Assembly: GCA_002633025.1 (NCBI GenBank)
Contig: NMRB01000006.1
Span: 1,102,207-1,166,206, forward strand
Direction: 5' to 3'
Source: Notospermus geniculatus
Taxonomy: Eukaryota; Nemertea; Pilidiophora; Heteronemertea; Lineidae
DNA: 64,000 nucleotides
Notes under the pieces: model-generated
The model's input: only the letters and a program-made list of their open reading frames with translations
Databases searched by the model: none
Told to the model about the DNA's origin: nothing
Shown here: positions 1 through 12,809 of the stretch, one piece after another
Numbering within the stretch: position 1 is the stretch's first letter
How the letters are laid out: the number at the start of each line of letters is the position of its first letter
Translations under genes and position numbers: made by a program

Positions 1-636
1 TCTTGGAAATGGCAGTGTACTTGCCAATCGCTATTCGCCATCCAACACTAGTCTGGTCATCGTGCCCCATGAGAACGAATCACAGCTGGTCAAAACCCAA
101 TGCTTGCTGAACACTCATCCGGCTGAAGAGAAAACCGGTGTTTTGTCCAGCCTTGCCATGTTCTCGCTTGGCTAGAGATCATGTTTGCTGAGGATCAGTC
201 GGCGGGTTATGGACGATAATGACGGAAGGGGATCAGTATCAGCAGCTGTGGAAATAGCAATGGTGCTCCAAACGACTCATCTTTGCTTGATCGATGACGA
301 CCGGCGTGAATTGGCCTCTCTTCATTACCCAGATTGATTTAACCCTCCGCCTATTGCGACGAACCAAATTATTAAAGACGCTTAACGCAGCAAAATCGCT
401 TTCCTTTGATCCGCGGTTATTGACCAAGAGGATGCAATAATATTCAACAGGTGTCCGGAGAGTCTCGTGATGTTGCACGGATATATCGGTGCTTATGACA
501 AAACGCTATGACTGGGTTTCTTCTTTTTTCTTCGGTACTATCAAAGTATTCAACGCCGTCTCTTTGACAGCAAGGCATGTGTTCATACGACCACAAAAGA
601 AATATACTTGGACTGGAGCAAGATACAGAATAACAC

Positions 637-750
637 AAAATTGACACACAAAATGATAATAAGCAAAAAGTCAATCTCCCGAATTCACGAATTTTCGACC
701 CCAACCGGGGTCTTTTTCAAGTGGAACTTTACAATCTGAAACTCTAGAAA
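637..750 (+). repeat. Short hairpin element, copy 1
   Basis: About 115-bp repeat containing a perfect 6-bp stem, GACCCC-AACC-GGGGTC, followed by five T. It ends AAACTCTAGAAAA. Confidence 0.85.
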
Positions 751-1814
751 AGACTGCAGCACATATAAAATCTTAGGCCCGACTTATAAAGGATGTCTAA
801 CTCGCCAAGACAAGTCTAAATCAGTCGTCTAGCTTAAACTGCGATTACAGAAGGATGTTTATCTCAGACGTGTCTAAACCTGCCGTCCAAAGATAGACAA
901 CGGTGTCTAAATAACAAAGGAATCGCAAAACATGCCAATGTGTAAATAGGAGGCACGTTGTATTGTATTTCATTGTGTAGGCCCACTCGAAACGGGAGGC
1001 GTTTGCAAAGGAATTCTTCATGAAGCAATCGGCATTAGTTTAGTGACAGATCCCTTACTGTATTATAAAATGAGTTTTAAGATAGTCCTTTACTGCCAAA
1101 AACAACGGATGAATTTTTGACATGGGCGTACACATGGATTACAGTCTATTGTAAGTTCATTCTAAATAGGTATAAAGAGAAAGGGCCTGGCGTTAGACGG
1201 AATGGTTATTACCAGTTGTTACCGCTTGGTGTCAGCAGCGCATGGACATCACAGCTCATTAAAAGTAAGAACAAAATCGTCTTCAAACAGTCGTGTGGTG
1301 TGTTGCTAGTGCAACCCATCACTAAACCGCAGCTACAGCTGAACACCGCGCGTCCTTATCATGTATATTTCGGCCTTCAATCATTTTCCTCTGATTCCTA
1401 GGCATATGAGTACTCCCCAGTGAGATTACTGAACAAAATCTTTATGTAGGAACCTCCGGTACGAACACTTTACCTGAAGGCAGATAAAGATTATGGGAAT
1501 TGGTAAAGAACAGCTACAGCTTTGATGGCAATTTAATAACCACCTGTGCTACACTCAGCCGAACTTCAGAGCGATCCAACTTCAAGAAAATTATTTGACG
1601 TCACAGGTGAGGAATTCAGTAGAATCTTTTAAGAAGATACAGTGCTCCGGAGAACACTTTACAAAAGCTCTTGAGAGAGAAAACGATCTGCAAATTAGAG
1701 TGTTTTACAAGAGACGACTGAATATTGAATGCAGAATCCATTACTGTGGACAAAGTGATATACAAAGATACAGGTACTGTACACTCAGCTCTTGATGGTA
1801 AGGTTTTATCATAA

Positions 1815-2118
1815 TTAAAGGCGCTCTAGTTCGAATTGTAAACATTACGGTGTGCCACCTATTGTCAACTTTTGGTACTAACAAATCGGACAAAATCGAA
1901 TTAAATCTTGCCTTTCACAACTTTTTGTTTGTTTTTGAGCGTAAAATCATAAATATATTTCAGTTACTTATATTTATCAAGATAGATATAAAAATAGACA
2001 ACATTGTTTTGGTATACACCGACGGTGCTGCCACCTGTCCGCAGGAAAATAACTATTATAATCAACCATGTAAATAAACAAACCGTAATGTTTACAATTC
2101 GAACTAGAGCGCCTTTAA
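1815..2118. mobile_element. MITE with about 36-bp terminal inverted repeats (left arm copy)
   Basis: The ends begin TTAAAGGCGCTCTAGTTCG and its inverse. The element is 304 bp, and its TTAA ends fit either a TTAA target or a TA/TTAA-bounded element. Its neighbour at 2114-2311 overlaps the same TTTAAAG. Confidence 0.85.
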
Positions 2119-2311
2119 AGATAACGTATCACGGGTATTTTCGCGGGCCACGAAAATTATTGTTTATTTATATTTTGTTTGTTTGTGTGCAGTCTTAAAA
2201 GTCCTTGTTGGCTTGTCTCAAAAGTCCAAAATAACATAATGTAAACATCCATGTTGACAAACATTGAATGTAAACAAAGAAGTCATGATACATTGTACAT
2301 TATCTTTAAGT
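2114..2311. mobile_element. Foldback element, ends TTAAAGATAACGT / ATTATCTTTAA
   Basis: Short element with inverted ends around TTAAAGATAA. Related copies are at 9217-9471, 17737-17970 and about 20893-21113. This left-arm copy has an internal deletion. Confidence 0.7.
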
Positions 2312-3480
2312 ACCGGTAGCTGCATATACTATGTACGATGTTTCAGCTATGAATACACTCCTTTCTTTTTTTCTTTCTTTTTTATTAAATTGACGATGCA
2401 ATAGCCAATTCAGGTAACACCGACAATTTTCTTTTGCCATATAATATACATTCGCAAGAATCTCCTTCAAAGTACATGTATCGTTCATAATCACGATGCA
2501 GCCGACGTAAGGGACCAGCTCAAAATATCTTGCAGCCAAAGAAGTGTAATTTTTTCACTTCTGTCTTGACCCCTCCCCCCATCAGAAGTGAAATTTTGGC
2601 ATCTACATGTAATTGGCTTTACTTGGGTAAGAAGAAAGGGACATAAACAACTTGTTTATTAAAAACGCAGTGTTACTTCGACTGACTTTTAAAGAATAGT
2701 ATCCAGAGCAGTCTTTTGGTATTATATGTAAGAGTTGACCTCAGTATGTATTCATTTTTAACATCTCAATCAGATCATCAATTGATGACAACCACACTTT
2801 GCAAGGTGTCATGAAAATAGAAGTTTCAAAATGTAAATGACTTGTATTCTTTTAGAAATTTCATGATGCCAATTTTTTTTCAAGAAGTGAAATGGTGACC
2901 ATGAAGTTCCATGGTGACCATGACCTAGTGAAAAAAAGTACACTTCTTTGGCTTCAAGTCCAAAGAAGAAAGCACAAAAATTGACACACAAGGTGGTAAA
3001 TATCAAGAAGTCAACTTCCAGAACTTAGCAAAACTTATCTTTGGCTTCAAGGTATTTTTGAGACGGTCCCTAAGAACGTTCAGCAAAGGCGGCTGTTGTT
3101 GACATGAGATCGAACTAGGTTCGTACCTCATCTTACCGTCTGTTTCTCTTTGAAAGTATTCAATTAGATTGAAGGAACAAAAACAGCTGATGGCTTAAAA
3201 TATCCTTTGAAGTTCCTTCCTTGAGAATTCTATAAACGGCGGGAGAACATAGCAAGCTGAGAATTTTTCAAAACGAATCGCTAACAGCGTTGCCTATTTT
3301 GGTGTTCATGGGTTAGAAGAAATCTAAATCGAAGAGGTAATGAAAATCATCAGTGTGTAATGAAGAAAAGCTTTATTCAGTTCGTTGCTGTAAATCGCGT
3401 TCTAATTTCAATTGCATCTCTCGTTATAGTATCCCGTTTGCAGGGAGACAGATATTTAGCTTGCGGTGATGTGTAACCTA

Positions 3481-4090
3481 GCACTGTAAAACATCGTCCG
3501 GTCCCATGGGTACAAATACTGATTTCCCCATAGGTTCAAATGACCCAACTGGGTAGCATAAACCTAGAAGTACATGTACGTCAATAGTTGGACCCGAATG
3601 GGTCCATTGAGCTTGGATACGCCAGCCCATGCCGGGCAGCTCCAGGTCCAAGCTCCTCATGGTTGCCAACACCCCAAGGGTAACAATCGTAGATGGGCCA
3701 AAATGACCTATGAAACTGGTCATTATTTGTTACTGCAATCCATGGGTAGTTTGGACCAAGACAGTACTCTGTTCCATCAGTTCTTTGAGGTGGGCATCTT
3801 AGGGTGGGTACTTTAATCAGACCCATTTATTATGTACCCACTCCTCTGAACCTATGGGAAATGGGTCCGAATAGGGGACAACCGATGGAGCTGGGTTCAT
3901 GTAACCCATGAGACTGAGTTAAGAGTACCCTCCCCACAGGGTATGGTAAACCAATGGGACATGGGTTGACATGAACACATTCGCTTGTACTCATTTAAAG
4001 AAACCCATGGCAAACGGGTCCAGATACAATGTAGGGGACAAGGAATGAGCCCATTCCCATGGGTTTCTCGAGCTTATTATTGTAGTTTTT
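3481..4090 (+). repeat. CCCATGGGT-rich element
   Basis: Contains many ACCCATGGGT-like words. Shorter reverse-oriented relatives lie at 24170-24526 and 26139-26486, sharing the GTACAAATACTGATTTCC region. Confidence 0.75.
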
Positions 4091-4635
4091 GTTCTTTTGT
4101 TTTAAATTTTTAGTTTATATCGTACATTGTTTTATTTCCACTGTGTGTTCCTTTTTAATCTCTTACTTTGGGATCCCTTTTATGGGTCACCTGACCCCCT
4201 TGGGTAATCCCTTTTGGGCACTTGTTTAATGTATCGTTTTATAACTGTATGTATATATTTATGGTGCTCAATAAAGTTATCAAATTCAAATTCAATACAG
4301 TGCTATTCCTCGATTCCGTGTTCGGGCAAAGCAACAGCACCATAAACACGACACATTGCAAGTTCATCATGCCACCGTAATCTTTTCATCTGGCGAAGAG
4401 TACAGCAATTACGCGAAACTACGGAGACAAGGCGAATTTGGTAGTTATTGCAACCTGGTTGTCACGGGATGATCAGTCACTGCCACGAAATCAACTCATT
4501 AAAAGTGTTTAACCGCAGCTACCGGCACTCACCCAGGTGTAACTAGCTCAAATCTCATCACGGTTTGTCACGGAAGGGCTCGTCGTCTCATTCAGAATTG
4601 GTCGACGGTAACAAACAAGGAGAAGGAAACTTCCA

Positions 4636-5225
4636 GGCCCATATTTTCAAAGCTGTTTTATCCGAAACCTGTTTTAACAAAAATCTGTTCTAACACTAAA
4701 AGAAGCATTTTAAATTCATATTTTAAAAAGTGCCCTAAGATAAAACGCTGTTCTTCCAGAAACGTTGTTTCAGCCAGCGTTTCAAATGTTAAAATGTGTT
4801 TCAACATGGTTCATCAGGTGGGAAAGATGTACTGCGTAAAAACCACTGTTACATGTAGGCCTACATGTGGGGATGATTAATTTCTTAAAAGTCGGCAATA
4901 CCATAGGCCTGCAAGTTCTAGAATAAAATGCATTTTAGCGCTAAAACTGATTTCAAAATATGTGCCTGGAGTCTGTCGTTGTGACAAGACAAGCCAACAG
5001 GAAGTTAGTCAGGCCCCACCTTGCTCCTAGCTAAAAGGCTTGTTAAGGGAGATTTAAAATATGTTTTAGCGTTAAAACCCTTTGGAAAATATGACAGTAA
5101 AAACGCGTTTTCGTCGGAGCGTTCTAAAACTAAAACACTTGAGAAAACATGATTTTTCCTAGAAACATTGTTTTATCTTTTAAAAAGCCCTTTTTGGCGT
5201 TAAAACAGCTCTAAAGATATGGGCC
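4636..5225. mobile_element. Terminal-inverted-repeat element, GGCCCATATTTTC ends
   Basis: About 590 bp. Ends GGCCCATATTTTCAAAGC and the inverse, with AAAACAG/CTGTTTT-rich internal sequence. Confidence 0.75.
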
Positions 5226-5900
5226 CCAGTCTCTGCGGTTGAAGTACATTTCCTTTATCACGTCATTCTGTTTACTCCGTCTAGAGGACCCCGATGGGAA
5301 ATCCTTCGGTTGTCATGCAGGGTCTAGACGGAGTAAACAAGAGTACAATCGACATGTCCGAGCACTGTCGATACCTGTATCTTGGCGATAAACCGAAGCC
5401 AGAATAACATGCCATGTTAGTTTCGATTGATCGGATCCTTGCATCTCGGAAGAAACAAATGATTGAACGAATTATGAGGTCATTGTGTAGTGGACGTGTC
5501 GGTAGGTTGACCTGCAGACAGCATTTTTTTCTACACATTTGACTTCAACTCTGGACACTTATGCCCACTTAGCTAGTCCAGTCAAAAGTAGGGCACAAAC
5601 TGTTAATGTCGTCTAAACCAGTGTACCCAGGTGACGGAGTTATGATGGTTAGCGTTGACGGTTAGGGTCAGGACTAGGTTTAGGATTAGGGTAGGGGTCA
5701 GTGACAAGGGTTGAGGGTCAGGGTTGGGGTTGGGCTAGGAATTAGTGTGTAGGATCAGGACTGGACGACATTCACCCATTCAGCCAAAGTAGGGGTACAA
5801 CCCGGCAAAATCTGCACAGAAATGATTTTGCCATTTTCGAATGAAGGGTTATCAGTACGATCATTTACTAAAAGTCATCCCTTGGATCAGTGCGCTAAGG

Positions 5901-6235
5901 GGGTGAAAATCGGTTGTTATGGTAACCAGACAACGAAATTTGGCGATAAAGCCTTAAGATAATGTTTCCGTCGATTAAACAATACTGAATTGAATGATCC
6001 TGTATATTTTTGGTGTACTTTCTGTTAGCACCAAATGGGAAAATGTATTAACTCCACCGAGGGTGACTATCGGTTGTCATGGTAACCGGACCACGAAATT
6101 TGGCGATAAAGCCTTAAGATAATGTTTCCGTCGATTAAACAACACTGAATTGAATGATCCTGTATATTTTTGGTATACTTTCTGTTAGCACCAAATGGGA
6201 AAATGTTAACTACACCAAGGGTGACTATGTCCATT
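5901..6235 (+). repeat. Tandem repeat, about 160 bp, 2.1 copies
   Basis: Unit starts GGGTGAxxATCGGTTGT at 5901, 6061 and (partial) 6219. The first two units are nearly identical. Confidence 0.9.
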
Positions 6236-6356
6236 CCTGTTGCCATGGAAATAGGACGTTTTAAATTTTTGTGTTATTGTCAAAAGACCATCATAGTCAG
6301 GGACCAAATTAGATCCAGTGGGATTTTTGGGCGGGTATGAAATTTACCGACCTATC

Positions 6357-6734
6357 TAAACTCCCTACGCAGTTGTGAGTCGCGCCCCCTTCGGTTTACT
6401 CGCTCTCCACAACTGCTTTACTTCGTCGAAGTCGCCGCGTTTGGTCAACAGATGACGTCAGGGCCTGGCGCGAGTTTTACAGCCTATCAGCACGCTGCTT
6501 TCAGAACTCTTTGGCCCGTTGGCAACGGATGTTATTGTGCTACCATGGCTACGAACCGCAAGACCAATGAACAAGTGTCTCAGGCCAGCTTGGTTACCGG
6601 TTGCTCGGTGCTCTCATTGGTCGACTCTCTCAGCGCCATCTGTTGACCAAACGCGGCGAATTTTACGAAGTTAAGCAGTTGTGGGGAGCGGGTAAACCGA
6701 AGGGGACGCGGTACACAACTGCGTAGGGAGTTTA
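6357..6734. mobile_element. MITE with TAAACTCCCTACGCAG ends, copy 1
   Basis: 378 bp with inverted arms of about 90 bp that include ACCAAACGCGGCGA and its inverse. Second copy at 40580-40956. Confidence 0.88.
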
Positions 6735-7745
6735 CGACCTATCTAGATCGGTAGAGAATTGCTTCCCGTACAAGAAACACTTTCCCGGCAGTTCCGAAAA
6801 TTCTTTTGACGAAGGATTGAATTTTTGGAACTAATTTTTGAGAAATTCAGATTCCGGGCCTATGCGGGCTTCAATATATAAACCCGCATGTTTAGGCCTT
6901 TATTGAGCATATTCAGAAAATTGGATGAAACATTTGATCGTGTACAGTGGGCATAACCCAAATCATTAACCTACAACCTGTTGAATATGTAGAGTACATT
7001 ATGCACAGTCCCACCAGAGACAGCGCACAGAAAATGAGAAACGGATGAACTTTCATATTTCATTTTTATTGTAATACTCAGTGCATGGAAATCTTCGACA
7101 TTCTTCATCGTCAAACCCCATATTAGTAAACTCATAAAATCCATCCTACTGCATGTTTAGTCGAGGAATAATGATCGCTTATAGATTATGGATAGTAGGA
7201 TTATCGACAACGCTTAACTCATTTGTTTGTAGCCTGGCAACTTGAGGTGGGATCCTTTGTGACCAGAGCATTCAACAAGAATAGATTTTCTGACAAACAT
7301 TCTCCTCCGACCTATTCACGTCAACGGTCTTTTAATTAGAGATAATTTGTTAACACTCATCACTGTTTCGGATCGAGGCAAATCAATTGAAAAAGATGAT
7401 CTATAGACACGGATGGTGTTGTCATGGTTACCAATAATCATTCCTTTTTACTGAGAAGCTTTGTTGGTTTCGCCGTGATTAGATTCCTTGGATTTTAATT
7501 AAAACTTGGTAATATTCTCGGATGACCTGTCGATAGAAATGTACAAAGGCTCTTTTGTCGTCGATAATTATGGTTTATGTACTGACCTTGTCAGTAGCAT
7601 CTGCTACACACTCGTTACAAAAGCGTTCGGCCATAACAGAAATCAACTAAATTCATGTGTAAATAGCCATAAACATTAACAAATAAACTTGCAGGAACCT
7701 TATTTGCTTAGAAATTCTCTAAATTTTCTGTCGGAAACTGAGTAT

Positions 7746-7985
7746 GAAATAAAAGTGGGAAAGAAGAAGTGGAAAATTTTGGAATTTTGCGCGAATTTTT
7801 CAAGTTCTCAAATTGGGAGAAAACGTTGTCCCATTTTGAGAAATATAGCCCGAAAAACCAGACAAAATGTCATGTCATTTTAAGAAAATTTCTCAAAATG
7901 GGAAAAAAATTCTCCCAATTTCAGAAATTGAAAAATTCGCGCAAAATTCCAAAATTTCCCACTTCTTATTTTTCACTTTTATTTC
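7746..7985. mobile_element. 240-bp palindromic element
   Basis: Arms run from GAAATAAAAGTGGGAAAG to the inverse, including TTTTGCGCGAATTTTTC and its inverse. It would fold into one long hairpin. Confidence 0.8.
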
Positions 7986-8783
7986 TTACTCCCTTCGGAG
8001 GTCTTTTTCAAGTTTATTCATAATTTCAGTTCATCATTAACGGAACTTTCACAAGTATTGAGAGACTACATCTGTTGAATCCCACCCAAATCATTTCTTC
8101 TTTTAAAGAAATATTATTGGAGCAGCGCAGAGAGTGCTTCAAGGGAATTCGCCACATTTCAAACGGTGCCCAAGGCGTTGAAACGTTTAAAATAATGTGG
8201 TAACAGCACCCGCGACGCTGCTTCACAAAGCTTCTTTTCATCATGGTATCCAAAGAGTTTTAAACCGCTGCAGATTTGGGAACGCCATGTATTCTTATTC
8301 GCTGGATGATTACACCACAAAATGCAAACTCAATGATGTTTCATTCCCAATGCAGTGCTTCATCCGCCACTCGTTAAGTGAAATCATCCCATGTTCCGGA
8401 TAAATTTTCACTAATTTTGTTTTAAGGTACCCATTTCGTCCACTTATCGGTTATTACTTTTTGACTTACATTGTACGGTCTGTGAATACATAATTTTCCC
8501 GTGTAATGCAAACAACAGAACGTTTTGTCCATGATATATTGAGTTAATGTTAGAACTGAAAGTCTAATAATGTAGTTTTCAAATATTGGTACACGTGCTC
8601 AAAGCACGAGCTTCAATTGGAACTTATTTGCACTCTGTTCACCATCATTTGGAAATTGATTCGCAGTTGAAGTAGCTACTTCAGTCATATCATCACAGAC
8701 TTTACTTAATTTATTTCCTTTCGGAAATTCGATGAGTTTCGTAAACCACCATACATCTAGTACGGTCTGTGTATAATTGCGTG

Positions 8784-9121
8784 CACTGTTAGAAATAACA
8801 GAAGATTTTACAGAAATCTGTGCAGCAGAGTCCCCAGCACTGGATCTGTAAAATTACAGAGTGATCTGTAGAACTACAGACTTAAATAAATGTTAAGAGA
8901 GACTTGACTGGAGGCTGACCAAATTATATTTTCATACTGATCTCAGAAGGCATCATAATTGGATGTCCAATGGAGTCCAACCAGTACAGGAAAACATGAA
9001 TCCCCTCATACCATAAAAAAAATTATGTAAATTTACAGAAAGTGCTGGGGACTCTGCTGCAGGCACTTTCTGTAAAATTACTGCAAAATTACTACTGTAA
9101 AATTAATAATTTCTAACAGTG
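8784..9121. mobile_element. MITE, ends CACTGTTAGAAAT
   Basis: 338 bp bounded by CACTGTTAGAAAT and its inverse, with internal TTACAGA/TCTGTAA repeats and AGAGTCCCCAGCAC inverted near both ends. A GTG flank on both sides may be a target duplication. Confidence 0.82.
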
Positions 9122-9464
9122 TGGTGTTTTCACTTCACCAAACGTAGACATGTAGACAGGAATTTCCAAAATTTCAACACCATCTCGTGTNACATAGTAT
9201 ATGCAGCTACCGGTACTTAAAGATAATGTACAATGTATCATGACTTCTTTGTTTACATTCAATGTTTGTCAACATGGATGTTTACATTATGTTATTTTGG
9301 ACTTTTGAGACAAGCCAACTCACAAAATTGAATAGTTTCGATATCAAAAGAATTTCTAGAGGGCATGCTACCAACAAAGGACTTATAAGACTGCACACAA
9401 ACAAACAAAATATAAATAAACAATGATTTTCGTGGCCCGCGAAAATACCCGTGATACGTTATCT

Positions 9465-9768
9465 TTAAAGGCGCTCTAGTTCGAATTGTAAACATTACGG
9501 TTTGTTTATTTACATGGTTGATTATAATAGTTATTTTCCTGCCGACAGGTGGCAGCACCGTGTATACCAAAACATTAATGTTATCTATTTTATATCTATC
9601 TTGATAAATATTCTTGTAACTGAAATATATTTATGATTTTACGCTCAAAAACAAACAAAAAGTTGTGAAAGGCGAGATTTAATTCGATTTTGTCCGATTT
9701 GTTAGTACCAAAAGTTGACAATAGGTGGCACACCGTAATGTTTACAATTCGAACTAGAGCGCCTTTAA
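9465..9768. mobile_element. MITE with about 36-bp terminal inverted repeats (right arm copy)
   Basis: Same 304-bp element as 1815-2118, in the mirrored arm. Confidence 0.85.
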
Positions 9769-10824
9769 TTATGATAAAACCTTACCATCAAGAGCTGAGT
9801 GTACAGTACCTGTATCTTTGTATATCACTTTGTCCATAGTAATGGATTCTGCATTCACTATTCAGTCTTCTCTTGTAAAACACTCTAATTTTCAGATCGC
9901 TTTCTCTCTCAAGAGCTTTTGTAAAGTGTTCTCCGGAGCACTGTATCTTCTTAAAAGATTCTACTGAATTCCTCACCTGTGACGTCAAATAATTTTCTTA
10001 AAGTTGGATCGCTCTGAAGTTCGGCTGAGTGTAGCACAGGTGGTTATTAAATTGCCATCAAAGCTGTAGCTGTTCTTTACCAATTCCCATAATCTTTATC
10101 TGCCTTCAGGTAAAGTGTTCGTACCGGAGGTTCCTACATAAAGATTTTGTTCAGTAATCTCACTGGGGAGTACTCAAATGCCTAGGAATCAGAGGAAAAT
10201 GATTGAAGGCCGAAATATACATGATAAGGACGCGCGGTGTTCAGCTGTAGCTGCGGTTTAGTGATGGGTTGCACTAGCAACACACCACACGACTGTTTGA
10301 AGCCGATTTTGTTCTTAATTTTAATGAGCTGTTAGGTCCGCCCATGCGCTGCTGACACCAACGGTAACAACTGGTAATAACCATTCCGTCAAACGCTAGG
10401 CCCTTTCTCTTTATACCTATTTAGAATGAACTTACAATAGACTGTAATCCATGTGTACGCCCATGTCAAAGATTCATGCCGTTGTTCTTGGCAGTAAAGG
10501 ACTATCTTAAAACTCATTTTATAATACAGTAAGGGATCTGTCACTAAACTAATGCCGATTGCTTCATGAAGAATTCCTTTGCAAACGCCTCCCGTTTCGA
10601 GTGGGCCTACACAATGAAATACAATACAACGTACCTCCTATTTACACATTGGCATGTTTTGCAATTCCTTTGTTATTTAGACACCGTTGTCTATCTTTGG
10701 ACGGCAGGTTTAGACACGTCTGAGATAAACATCCTTCTGTAATCGCAGTTTAAGCTAGACGACTGATTTAGACTTGTCTTGGCGAGTTAGACTTGTCTAA
10801 GGGATAGACATCCTTTATAAGTCG

Positions 10825-10922
10825 GGATAATAAGCAAGACGTCAATCTCCAGAATTCACGAATTTTCGACCCCAACCGGGGTCTTTTTCAAGTGGAACTT
10901 TACAATCTGAAACTCTAGAAAA
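10825..10922 (+). repeat. Short hairpin element, copy 2
   Basis: 5'-truncated copy of the element at 637-750. With the inverted copy at 11172-11284 it brackets two tandem foldbacks. Confidence 0.85.
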
Positions 10923-10923
10923 G

Positions 10924-11168
10924 AAGGGCCGTATTTTAGAATGTTCCTTAACATTAAGGTCCACCTTAAATCTATTGTTCTCGATGGTTTTACAATAGAC
11001 TTAAGGTCGACCTTAACGTTAAGGAACATTCTAAAATACGACCCTCAGGGCCGTATTTTAGAACGTTCCTTAACATTAAGGTCCACCTTAAATCTATTGT
11101 TCTCGATGGTTTTACAATAGACTTAAGGTCGACCTTAACTTTAAGGAACATTCTAAAATACCACCCTC
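10924..11168. mobile_element. Tandem pair of palindromic elements (GGGCCGTATTTTAGAA ends)
   Basis: Two adjacent copies of a ~120-bp near-perfect palindrome, each running from GGGCCGTATTTTAGAA to its inverse. They lie between two opposed hairpin elements and are absent from the left arm of the inverted repeat. Confidence 0.85.
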
Positions 11169-11171
11169 AGT

Positions 11172-11284
11172 CTTTTCTAGAGTTTCAGATTGTAAAGTTC
11201 CACTTGAAAAAGACCCCGGTTGGGGTCGAAAATTCGTGAATTCTGGAGATTGACTTCTTGCTTATTATCATTTTGTGTGTCAAC
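11172..11284 (-). repeat. Short hairpin element, copy 3
   Basis: Inverted copy of the same element, with intact GC hairpin and T-run. Confidence 0.85.
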
Positions 11285-12710
11285 TTTATAAGTCGGGCCT
11301 AAGATTTTATATGTGCTCCAGTCCAAGTATATTTCTTTTGTGGTCGTATGAACACATGCCTTGCTGTCAAAGAGACGGCGTTTGAATACTTTGATAGTAC
11401 CGAAGAAAAAAGAAGAAACCCAGTCATAGCGTTTTGTCATAAGCACCGATGTATCCGTGCAACATCACGAGACTCTCCGGACACCTGTTGAATATTATTG
11501 CATCCTCTTGGTCAATAACCGCGGATCAAAGGAAAGCGATTTTGCTGCGTTAAGCGTCTTTAATAATTTGGTTCGTCGCAATAGGCGGAGGGTTAAATCA
11601 ATCTGGGTAATGAAGAGAGGCCAATTCACGCCGGTCGTCATCGATCAAGCAAAGATGAGTCGTTTGGAGCACCATTGCTATTTCCACAGCTGCTGATACT
11701 GATCCCCTTCCGTCATTATCGTCCATAACCCGCCGACTGATCCTCAGCAAACATGATCTCTAGCCAAGCGAGAACATGGCAAGGCTGGACAAAACACCGG
11801 TTTTCTCTTCAGCCGGATGAGTGTTCAGCAAGCATTGGGTTTTGACCAGCTGTGATTCGTTCTCATGGGGCACGATGACCAGACTAGTGTTGGATGGCGA
11901 ATAGCGATTGGCAAGTACACTGCCATTTCCAAGAGGTTAAAATTTGGTGATCGGATCTTCTCTGTTGTGATTCTCCCTCCATTTACATGTAGTTCAGCGT
12001 TTGATATGAAAAGATAAACGGAAAATGTGTTGAGTAAATTTCTGCGCCACTTATTTTCACGTTTCAATTCATAAACGCGAAAATCAAGACACCTCACAAA
12101 AATACCATATATGCAGCAATCTTGAGCCAAAAACATTACTTACACAACAGGGCCCGGTTTCACCAAACGTCTTAGATGCTGTCTTAAAGTAAAGAATAAA
12201 AATGGGTCGCACCATCGATGTCTTAGGACATCGTCCTAACTTTCCTGCCTCAGTTACGACAAGTCTTAGGGGCCGTCCCAAATTCCATATCTTACGATAA
12301 GGACTTCAGTTTGGTGCACCCTGCCCTGGCCTATCACGCACCTTGTCTAGCTGCATACTTCTAACACAACTATCTTATTTAATGTTGCGATGCGCGAAGA
12401 AATATGGGGCTCTGAACAATGTAGAAAGTGTCAATCTTGACATCTCTGACATTAGGCTATAGTCAGTCGATAGTGGTACTGTTGATGATAAATACATATG
12501 GGCAAACTCGTTAATGGCCTGGTACAAGTAATCCATTAAATCTAGAGACGGCAGCTAGACATGTACGAGGACACAGCTAGAGAGGCACTCTGCTAGAAGG
12601 AAGACGAATCTAGCATCGACGCCACCTCTCACAAATCGCTATCTAAAGCCAGGCGTACATGTACATGTACATCGCACTGGCGACTGGAATGGAAGTAACT
12701 GATCTGGGCT

Positions 12711-12809
12711 CATGTTCCCGAAGCCGTCGTTAGGTTAACGATGTCGTTACGCTATGCATTTTCCCAGTTTTAACGACATCGTTAACCTAACGATGGCTTC
12801 GGGAACATG
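12711..12809. repeat. 99-bp palindrome
   Basis: CATGTTCCCGAAGCC ... GGCTTCGGGAACATG, with GTTAACGATGTCGTTA arms. Forms a long hairpin. Confidence 0.88.

Larger units (their letters stand above)
1..2334 (+). repeat. Left arm of large inverted repeat
   Basis: Nearly identical in reverse complement to 9192-11936. The arm ends at 2334, which matches 9192, the base just after an isolated N. It lacks some segments found in the right arm, including the duplicated foldback at 10924-11168 and about 50-60 bp near 2195. It may extend to the left beyond the window. No coding gene is recognised in it. Confidence 0.95.
2335..9191. other. Repeat-rich spacer of the inverted repeat; no gene recognised
   Basis: Contains the elements listed separately at 3481, 4636, 5901, 6357, 7746 and 8784. 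It also has a degenerate TTAGGG-like stretch near 5640-5720 and a sequence near 2538-3065 related to the element at 29462. Open frames are short and fall within repeats. N at 9191. Confidence 0.7.
9192..11936 (-). repeat. Right arm of large inverted repeat
   Basis: Reverse complement of 1-2334 with indels. It contains an extra tandem foldback and a second, inverted copy of the short hairpin element. It starts immediately after the single N at 9191. Confidence 0.95.
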
